In this document: positions 27,659-34,552 of the stretch, piece after piece
Layout of the letters: every line of letters begins with the position of its first letter
How positions within the stretch are numbered: the first letter of the stretch is position 1
From: Clostridiales bacterium
Lineage (GTDB): Bacteria; Bacillota; Clostridia; Christensenellales; Borkfalkiaceae
Direction of reading: 5' to 3'
NCBI GenBank assembly: GCA_015055735.1
Contig: SVHP01000016.1
Location: forward strand, 1 to 34,552
DNA length: 34,552 bases
Notes under the pieces: generated by a model
Database searches by the model: none
Seen by the model: only the letters and a program-made list of their open reading frames with translations
What the model was told of the DNA's origin: nothing
Position numbers and translations under genes: made by a program

Positions 27659-29569
27659 TTAATCTAATTTAATTTGTTCTAATTCGTCAAGCCAAAGCTT
27701 AGAAATTGCATCAGACGGCATTTTATAACTTCCACGTGGAGAAAGTGAAATTTCACTTACCTTTACCCCGTCAGGCAAGCACGAACGCTTAAATTGTTGA
27801 TTGAAAAATCTTCTTATAAATGTTTTTAGCCATTTTAATACAGTTTTTTGGTCAAATTCACCCTTAAACGTATTAACAGCAATAAAATAAGTTTTTGTTG
27901 GCGTAAAACCACGTTTTATAAGATTATACAAGAAAAAGTCGTGCAAAATATAAGGACCTACCAAATCTTCGGTCACTTGACCGATTTTATCGTCCTTTGA
28001 CGGAATTAGTTCAGGACTGACGGGCGTATCTAAAATATCCTTTAAAACAGCCTTTAATTTCCCCCTATTAGTGTTAGCAGTATAATCAACCAAGTGTCTT
28101 ACTAAAGTTTTTGGAATCGAACCGTTAACTGCATACATGCTCATGTGATCGCCGTTATAAGTTGCCCAACCGAGAGCGAGTTCAGAAAGATCGCCCGTTC
28201 CAACCACTATACCATTTACAGAGTTTGCATAGTCCATTAAAACTTGTGTTCGCTCTCTTGCTTGAGAGTTTTCATAACTTGCATCGTGAACGTCTTCGCT
28301 ATGATTTATGTCTTTTAAGTGGCGTTTTACGGCTTTAGTTATTTCAATCTTTTTTAAGGTCACGCCAAATGCTTTTGATAAAACTATACTATTATCAAAG
28401 GTACGCTTGCTCGTGCCAAAACATGGCATTGTGATTGCAATTATATCCTTTTTAGGTCTATTTAATAATTCCATAGTTCTACTTGCGATAATTAAGGCTA
28501 ACGTTGAATCTAACCCACCAGAAATACCTATAACTATTTTATTTGCAAAAACGTGTTCTATGCGCTTTTTTAGTCCGTGAGCAGCAATGTCTATTAAAAA
28601 TTGTTCTTCGCCTTGTTTTATAAACGGCGTTTTGCTGTAAACTCTCTCTATTTGGTTTTTACTTAAATCCAAACTAAAACCAACCAATAAATAATCGCAA
28701 CATAAATCTTGGTAATTTTGATTAAAAAGTTTACTTCTTTGATAATCTATACTATCTAAATCTATTTGTGCAGTCACTATACCGTTAGAAAAGGGCTTAC
28801 TTTCTTCTAAAATTTCACCGTTTTCACAAATTATATTATGCCCCGAATAAACTGCGTCGGTTGTAGACTCTCCTTCCCCTGCATTTGCGTAAATATATCC
28901 ACTGACGATTTTTTGCGAGTGACTTTTTACAAGTTCTTCTCTATATTCTTGCCTACCCGAAAACTCGCTATCGGCACTGATATTAATGATTATTCTAGCA
29001 CCGTTTACAGCGTGAAAAACTGACGGTGGCATAATCGCTTGTAAATCGCTGCCTATTTCACAACTAAGTTTTAGACTTTGGTTTTTGCTATCGGCAAAAA
29101 TTATGTTTGTACCAAACGGAATTTGGTCTTGGTCGTCATTAAATTCGTCTAATACGAAATATGAAATTTCGCCGTTCGGCGTAGCAAAATATCTTTTTTG
29201 CTCATCGTCGTTCGTTATATTAGTTTTTGGTACTAAACCTAAAACCACGCCATCGCAAATACCTGCACAAACGTTATATATAAGTCCGTCTTTTTTTATA
29301 GGTAAACCTAGAAAAACTAATAGGTTTTTACCTTCGGTATAGTCGGCAATTTCTTTAAGTGCCTTTTTTGAATTATTGAGCAAAGTGTCCGTAAAAAACA
29401 AATCGCCACAAGTTGAACCCGTAAGACATAGTTCGGGAAAAGCAATAAGGTTTATCCTTTCGGATACTGCAAAATCGATTGCCTTTTTTATTTGAGTTTT
29501 ATTGAACTCAACGTCTGCAACTTTTATACTAGGCGTAAACGCACAACTTTTTATATAACTAAATTGCAT
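27659..29569 (-). CDS. nadE: NAD+ synthase, glutamine-dependent (nitrilase + NadE domains)
   Basis: Nitrilase domain FPELCLTG; ATP pyrophosphatase IGISGGLDSTLAL; GTGDLSELALGW; start refined to MQFSYIKS after AAAGGAG. Confidence 0.95.
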   Translation of the reverse strand: MQFSYIKSCAFTPSIKVADVEFNKTQIKKAIDFAVSERINLIAFPELCLTGSTCGDLFFTDTLLNNSKKALKEIADYTEGKNLLVFLGLPIKKDGLIYNVCAGICDGVVLGLVPKTNITNDDEQKRYFATPNGEISYFVLDEFNDDQDQIPFGTNIIFADSKNQSLKLSCEIGSDLQAIMPPSVFHAVNGARIIINISADSEFSGRQEYREELVKSHSQKIVSGYIYANAGEGESTTDAVYSGHNIICENGEILEESKPFSNGIVTAQIDLDSIDYQRSKLFNQNYQDLCCDYLLVGFSLDLSKNQIERVYSKTPFIKQGEEQFLIDIAAHGLKKRIEHVFANKIVIGISGGLDSTLALIIASRTMELLNRPKKDIIAITMPCFGTSKRTFDNSIVLSKAFGVTLKKIEITKAVKRHLKDINHSEDVHDASYENSQARERTQVLMDYANSVNGIVVGTGDLSELALGWATYNGDHMSMYAVNGSIPKTLVRHLVDYTANTNRGKLKAVLKDILDTPVSPELIPSKDDKIGQVTEDLVGPYILHDFFLYNLIKRGFTPTKTYFIAVNTFKGEFDQKTVLKWLKTFIRRFFNQQFKRSCLPDGVKVSEISLSPRGSYKMPSDAISKLWLDELEQIKLD

Positions 29570-29656
29570 ATTTTCTCCTTTTTTTGAAAAAAAGTTTATT
29601 TTCATTAAACCTATTTTACACCATTTTTCAATATTTTGCAATAATTTTTAAAAAAT

Positions 29657-29698
29657 AAAAACGACAAAATTGATATTTTTTACAATTTTGCCGTTTTT
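29657..29698 (-). terminator. Terminator after the THUMP methyltransferase gene
   Basis: AAAAACGaCAAAATTG...CAATTTTGcCGTTTTT with T-tract on the minus strand. Confidence 0.8.
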
Positions 29699-29705
29699 CG
29701 ACTTG

Positions 29706-30854
29706 TTAATTTTGCTTGTTTTTATAATAATAATAAAATTTACACTCTCTGTTTGAATTGTAAAGTTTTCTTTCCTTATCGGGTTTTTTGCCAAAATCTT
29801 TACTAAAAGAATTTGCGCTAGTTATAACGAACGCCGACCAATTATCTAGACTCTTATATAACTTGCCTAGCGAAATATTGCACTCTTTTGCTTGTTCTCT
29901 ATCAAAAACTCTTTCGCCGTAAGGTGGATTTGTAACAATCGTTCCGTTAGATAATGGACAAGTGACGTTTTTAACGTCGCAAACACTAAACCTTATCTTA
30001 TCAGCAACGCCTGCACGTTCGGCGTGGCGTTTTGCTAGCTTTATTGCTTTAGGATCTATATCGGATGCAAAAAACTCGGTTTTTATACTTCTATTTTCTT
30101 TATCGAGCGCTTCTTCTCTTGCTAAATCGTAATATTTTTTATCAAAGTTATCCCAATCGTTAAATGCAAAGCGTCTATTTATCCCACCTGCAATATTCAT
30201 GGCTATTCTTGCGCTTTCTATCGCTATCGTCCCTGACCCACAAAAAGGATCTAAAAACGGATTTTTATAATAAAAATCGCTCAGTAAAATCATAGCCGAC
30301 GCTAGAGTTTCTCTAATTGGCGCAATACCGACCAAATCACGATAACCACGTTTATGTAGCCCAACCCCACTCGTATTTATATAGAGTGAAACTTGGTCTT
30401 TAAAAATCGAAAACTCTACGCCGTATTCAGCACCCGTTTCGTAAAGTCTTTGATTGTATTTTTTTGAAAGTCTATCAACTATTGCCTTCTTTACTATGCT
30501 TTGACAGACCGATATTGCAAAAAGTTTACTTTTTACACACTTGCCGTTGACGATAATCTTTGCTGATGGTGGAATAAAATCTTCCCACCTAACGCTTTTA
30601 ACACCATCAAACAAAAGGTCAAAAGTGTCAGCAGAAAAATCTGCAACCTTTATATATACCCTATCAGCAGTTCGCAAAAATAAATTGCACCTTGCAATAT
30701 CTAGCATTCCACCATTAAATGTAAGCGCTCCGTTTATCGCAGGCGCATCTTCATAGCCCAAGCGCTTCAGTTCACTCTTTAACGCCTTTTCAACGCCAGA
30801 AGCACAAGTTATCGTTATATCGAAATTATCTCTAAAATTCAAGTACTTTTCCAT
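29706..30854 (-). CDS. THUMP-domain class I SAM-dependent RNA methyltransferase (RlmL/YpsC-like)
   Basis: HKRGYRDLVGIAPIRETLA, LDPFCGSGTIAIE, TNPPYGER. Confidence 0.92.
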   Translation of the reverse strand: MEKYLNFRDNFDITITCASGVEKALKSELKRLGYEDAPAINGALTFNGGMLDIARCNLFLRTADRVYIKVADFSADTFDLLFDGVKSVRWEDFIPPSAKIIVNGKCVKSKLFAISVCQSIVKKAIVDRLSKKYNQRLYETGAEYGVEFSIFKDQVSLYINTSGVGLHKRGYRDLVGIAPIRETLASAMILLSDFYYKNPFLDPFCGSGTIAIESARIAMNIAGGINRRFAFNDWDNFDKKYYDLAREEALDKENRSIKTEFFASDIDPKAIKLAKRHAERAGVADKIRFSVCDVKNVTCPLSNGTIVTNPPYGERVFDREQAKECNISLGKLYKSLDNWSAFVITSANSFSKDFGKKPDKERKLYNSNRECKFYYYYKNKQN

Positions 30855-30861
30855 CTAGTTT

Positions 30862-30890
30862 ATTCTAAACAATATCTAAAATTTTTGCAA
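30862..30890 (-). promoter_or_regulatory. Promoter abutting the methyltransferase ATG
   Basis: TTGCAA - 17 nt - TAGAAT - 7 nt - ATG; no SD. Confidence 0.65.
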
Positions 30891-31028
30891 GCGTTTTTTT
30901 ATAATAACAAAAATTAAAAGACTTTTAAAAAATATTTAGATTTTCTTTGAAAAGTTTTGAAAATCTGCTTGTCAATATCTTAATTATAAGATATAATATA
31001 TGGGAAGAATTTTAAAATGGAGTTAAGT

Positions 31029-32267
31029 ATGAGCATTTCTAGAAATTACTTAAAAGATTTTTTGAAAAGCAAACTGATTTTTGTTTCGGTGTTAATTACA
31101 GCTTTAGCGTTAACGCTTATGCTAGCAAATACTTCTTTCGGTTTGCGTGATATTGTTTTTAATACGCCTAACGTTACTAACTTTGCAGTTATTTGCACTT
31201 TCGTTTATCTTGCGATTATATTTATCTTTATGATAACGAGATTGGCTTTTAACAAAATCAATATTACCGACGCATTTGCTTTAGCGATATTTTTAACCGG
31301 ACTCATTCATTTAGTTTATATTATCGTAACTAAAACTTTTGCCGATAACCATCGTCTATTTTTCTTTTTAGCACACATTGCATTCGGTGGCTGGTATTTA
31401 TTTACTAGATTTTTCGTTTATAAAAGAAAATATATTAGAACAAGACCGATCAAAACTAATTTCCTTAAAAGATATTACCAAGAGCTTTTCAATAAGTTTA
31501 ACGTATTGCCTTTAGTAATCTTCTCACTGCTTTTATCTTGCGTTGTATGTATCCTTTCGTATACACCTACTGGCGATATAATGGACCAACTTCCTTTATA
31601 CATAGTAGCACTTTTATGTTTCTTACCTTTTATAGTTGCTATGGCAAGACATATCGTATCAAAAACTATTACTGTTGCAGATGGATTTGCCTTCTCAAGC
31701 TTAATCCAAATGCCAATAGTTTTCGCATTTTTATTCTACGTTAACTTCTCGCCTATTTTAGTTATCATTTGGGCTATTGCTTTTGCACTTCTTTTAGTTT
31801 TCACTTTCTTTAGATTCTTAAAGTTTGATGCTGAAGCAAAGCCAAAGAAAAAAATCAACAAGAGCAACTATATCAAATTGCTTTTCTCACTATACACTCC
31901 ATATGCAATTATCGGTATAGGAACGTTTTTAGCATTATCTTTAATGCTTATTTCAAAAACTAACGTATTAAACGTATTATCAAATGGAGCAACCTTAGAT
32001 ATATATTCGTTCTTCGGTTTGATTTTAACCATTTTTTTATTAGCAGTTATAATCGCTCTCGTCGTTTTAACCTTCTACGGTCGTGACGATGAGGAAACAC
32101 ATTTAGTTGACTTTGGTATTTTAGTTTTAACGGTATTCTCTATTTGTGGCTTTGCAACCTTGTTTATAAGCCTAAACCAAACGGCAGTTATCGCAATGTC
32201 AATCATCATGCTATACACCTTGTTGATGTTAAGATATAGATCTAGAATGTTTGAAACTTTAGACTAA
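31029..32267 (+). CDS. Polytopic membrane protein of unknown function
   Basis: About 10 or more hydrophobic helices; start refined to MSISRN after GGAG; promoter TTGTCA-17-TATAAT upstream. Confidence 0.7.
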   Translation: MSISRNYLKDFLKSKLIFVSVLITALALTLMLANTSFGLRDIVFNTPNVTNFAVICTFVYLAIIFIFMITRLAFNKINITDAFALAIFLTGLIHLVYIIVTKTFADNHRLFFFLAHIAFGGWYLFTRFFVYKRKYIRTRPIKTNFLKRYYQELFNKFNVLPLVIFSLLLSCVVCILSYTPTGDIMDQLPLYIVALLCFLPFIVAMARHIVSKTITVADGFAFSSLIQMPIVFAFLFYVNFSPILVIIWAIAFALLLVFTFFRFLKFDAEAKPKKKINKSNYIKLLFSLYTPYAIIGIGTFLALSLMLISKTNVLNVLSNGATLDIYSFFGLILTIFLLAVIIALVVLTFYGRDDEETHLVDFGILVLTVFSICGFATLFISLNQTAVIAMSIIMLYTLLMLRYRSRMFETLD

Positions 32268-32285
32268 TTTGACTTAAGTATTTTC

Positions 32286-32314
32286 ACCCTACAAAACGAA
32301 CTGTTTTGTAGGGT
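32286..32314 (+). terminator. Intrinsic terminator
   Basis: ACCCTACAAAAC-gaact-GTTTTGTAGGGT-ATTTTTTT. Confidence 0.92.
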
Positions 32315-32407
32315 ATTTTTTTATTTTAAAAGTACTTTTTGAATAGTATATATTTGACAAATTTCACAATTTTTAGTACACTATAAATGTTATCATGGGG
32401 TAAGGTT

Positions 32408-32893
32408 TTGAAATTGAAAAATTATTCACAAATTAAACAAAATAAACCTTTTGAAATTAACGATATATTTATATATTTATTCGTTATCGTTAGTCTTTTC
32501 GTTTTGTTTTTATCCTTGGTTATCTTACCTCAAAAAAAGAAAACCAACGGCTTTGCCATCTATAAAGGTCAAGAAATAGTTTTTACCTATTATAACGACA
32601 AAAACGACCTCATTATCAATGATAAATATTCAAATTTAGTAAATATTGAACAACTTAAAGATGGCATAACTATTAAAGTTTTTACTAGTGAAACCTTTGA
32701 AAACTTTAATTTTATCTTTATAAACACAGCCGACAATTATGCAAAAATGCATGATTCAACTTGTTCTCAATCTAAAGATTGCGTCCATTCCCCTTCTATT
32801 ACAAGTTCTGGAATGATATATTGCGCCCCACACGATTTAAAAATCGTGCCGTTAGGTCAAAATAATATTCCACCTTGGACAGGAGGTGCGTAA
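32408..32893 (+). CDS. NusG domain II-containing protein
   Basis: TM helix then small beta domain ending CSQSKDCVHSPSITSSGMIYCAPHDLKIVPLG; adjacent to Gx transporter and rnfC; TTG start inferred. Confidence 0.75.
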   Translation: MKLKNYSQIKQNKPFEINDIFIYLFVIVSLFVLFLSLVILPQKKKTNGFAIYKGQEIVFTYYNDKNDLIINDKYSNLVNIEQLKDGITIKVFTSETFENFNFIFINTADNYAKMHDSTCSQSKDCVHSPSITSSGMIYCAPHDLKIVPLGQNNIPPWTGGA

Positions 32894-32896
32894 ATT

Positions 32897-33412
32897 ATGA
32901 AATCTAGAACTTACAAGATAACGCTTTCTGCAATTTTAACCAGCCTTTCGATAATAGCTTTTACTATCGAGAACTTGTTCCCACCCGTTTTTCTTGCAGG
33001 CGCAAGAATTGGAGTATCTAATATATTTATATTGTTATCAACTATTCTTTTAGGCATTTCTTACGGATACTCTTCGTTAATCCTTAAAATACTCGTCGGC
33101 AGTTTATTTTCGGGGAATATAATGGGTATTATGTACTCACTCCCTGCAGGGCTTATTTCTTTATCGGTTGAAATTGTCGTAATCTTTTTCATCAAGAAAA
33201 CTAGCGTAATTTCAGCAAGTATCATTGGAGCTGTTCTAAACTCGACAGTGCAAAACCTTGTTTTTTGCCTAGTCACTGATACGACTAACTACCTAATATA
33301 TTTACCCTACTTAGCGCTTATAAGCGTTATTTCAGGGCTTATAGTTGGCTTTACTGTGTATTTACTCGTTAAATACATTCCTAATAAATATTTCATGCAA
33401 AAAGAATATTAG
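32897..33412 (+). CDS. Gx transporter family protein (Rnf-associated membrane protein)
   Basis: GARIGVSNIFILLSTILLG, SGNIMGIMYSLPAGLISL; SD AGGAGGTG; upstream of rnfC. Confidence 0.75.
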   Translation: MKSRTYKITLSAILTSLSIIAFTIENLFPPVFLAGARIGVSNIFILLSTILLGISYGYSSLILKILVGSLFSGNIMGIMYSLPAGLISLSVEIVVIFFIKKTSVISASIIGAVLNSTVQNLVFCLVTDTTNYLIYLPYLALISVISGLIVGFTVYLLVKYIPNKYFMQKEY

Positions 33413-33435
33413 TATATTCTTAAAGGAAGGTAAAT

Positions 33436-34552
33436 TTGAAACTCAAAAAAGGAAAAAGATACCCTTACGGCATACTCGTAAACGGTATGAAAGAATTATG
33501 TTCTGAACGTGCTATTGAAAACATGCCTGCACCAAGTAAGGTTTATTTAAGCACTTCACAACACATAGGCGCTCCTGCCACCCCTATCGTAAACGTTGGC
33601 GATCGAGTTAAAAAAGGACAACTTATCGCTACTGCTAACGGCCCAGTTAGTGCAAACGTTTACTCTTCAGTTTGTGGTTCGGTAGTCGGCATAGAAGATA
33701 TTGTTAACGGGCTTGGTCAAAAACAAACGCATATCATCATTGAAAACAACGGCGAAAACGATCAAGTTTTCTTTGATAAAATGCAAGATCTTTCCCCTTC
33801 TTCTATCATTGAAAGAATACGCCTTGCAGGTATAGTTGGGCTTGGTGGCGCAGGCTTTCCAACAGCTGTAAAACTCACCCCTAAATCTCAGTTAGACGTA
33901 CTCATTATTAACGGCGCTGAATGTGAACCATATCTAAACTGCGATTATAGGCTTATGCTTGAAAGAAGCGACGATATCTATAAAGGTATTAAACTCGTGG
34001 CTAAAGCGCTTAATATTACCGATATTAAAATCGGTATTGAAGAAAATAAGCCACTCGCTATCAATACCTTTCAAAAATACGACGATATAGAAGTTATCGT
34101 TCTTAAAAAGCAGTACCCTATGGGTAGCGAAAAACACTTGATATATTGCACTACGGGTAGAAAAGTTCCCGTCGGTAAAATGCCGTTCGACGTAGGCGTT
34201 TGCGTTCAAAACATTAAGACAGTTCTCGCTTGCTACGAAGCCGTTGAACTCAATATTCCACTTACCGAAAACGTTATGACTGTTAGCGGAAAAGGAATAA
34301 ATACAAGCAAAAATTTAAAAGTTGCACTCGGCACTCCTTTTGAAGACATTATAGAATATTGTGGTGGACTTAAAGAAGGGGTTGTTAAACTTGTTGCAGG
34401 TGGTCCTATGATGGGCAAAGCCTTAATTAGCACAAATCATTTTTCAAGAAAAACCGATTCGGGACTTCTTGCGCTTTTAGAAAAGGAAACTAATATTCAA
34501 GAGCCTTCAAACTGCATTAACTGCGCAAGATGCGCTAAAAACTGTCCTATGC
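33436..34552 (+). CDS. rnfC: Electron transport complex subunit RnfC, 3'-truncated by window edge
   Basis: TTG start after AAGGAAGG; KLKKGKRYPYGILVNGMKELCSERAIENMPAPSKVYLSTSQHIGAPATPIVNVGDRVKKGQ...GLGGAGFPTAVKL...INGAECEPYLNCDYRLM...CINCARCAKNCPM; not in the ORF track because no in-frame stop. Confidence 0.93.
   Translation, partial: MKLKKGKRYPYGILVNGMKELCSERAIENMPAPSKVYLSTSQHIGAPATPIVNVGDRVKKGQLIATANGPVSANVYSSVCGSVVGIEDIVNGLGQKQTHIIIENNGENDQVFFDKMQDLSPSSIIERIRLAGIVGLGGAGFPTAVKLTPKSQLDVLIINGAECEPYLNCDYRLMLERSDDIYKGIKLVAKALNITDIKIGIEENKPLAINTFQKYDDIEVIVLKKQYPMGSEKHLIYCTTGRKVPVGKMPFDVGVCVQNIKTVLACYEAVELNIPLTENVMTVSGKGINTSKNLKVALGTPFEDIIEYCGGLKEGVVKLVAGGPMMGKALISTNHFSRKTDSGLLALLEKETNIQEPSNCINCARCAKNCPM

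Noticed and set aside
28308-30756. Plus-strand ORFs inside nadE and the THUMP methyltransferase (28308, 28838, 29085, 30541)
   Set aside because: Antisense shadows of confidently identified genes.
33934-34433. Minus-strand ORFs of 91 and 66 aa
   Set aside because: Antisense shadows of rnfC.

Overview
AT-rich window from a Clostridia/Firmicutes-like genome; lineage is inferred from gene content and codon bias, not proven. The left edge cuts an MFS transporter. A complete minus-strand arginine operon follows, transcribed argG-argH-argC-argJ-argB-argD-argF, with a perfect TTGACA-N17-TATAAT promoter and ArgR-like half-sites upstream. Next is a minus-strand carbohydrate-type operon: PHP phosphoesterase, sorbitol-6-P-dehydrogenase-like SDR, a fused double class II aldolase whose second domain has lost its metal ligands, and a single class II aldolase. 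Upstream of it is an unannotated transcription unit for a 31-aa protein, with a perfect consensus promoter, strong SD and terminator. Further right are proA, a SipW-like S24/S26 peptidase, NlpC/P60-SH3, tRNA-Leu(GAG), a lytic transglycosylase, two SH3-like membrane-anchored proteins, a small protein with a LexA-like box upstream, a double-OB SSB-like protein, a PdaB-like deacetylase and a Cys/His repeat surface protein. The right part holds a perR/rbr/bfd-like oxidative-stress cluster, nadE, a THUMP RNA methyltransferase, a polytopic membrane protein, and the start of an Rnf operon (NusG-II protein, Gx transporter, truncated rnfC). The most notable non-coding signals are the 31-aa transcription unit, a multi-hairpin element beside a 20-nt copy of the tRNA-Leu 3' end, and a recurrent leaderless-promoter architecture (-10, 7-8 nt, ATG, no SD) at four or more genes. 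No database or folding computation was run.
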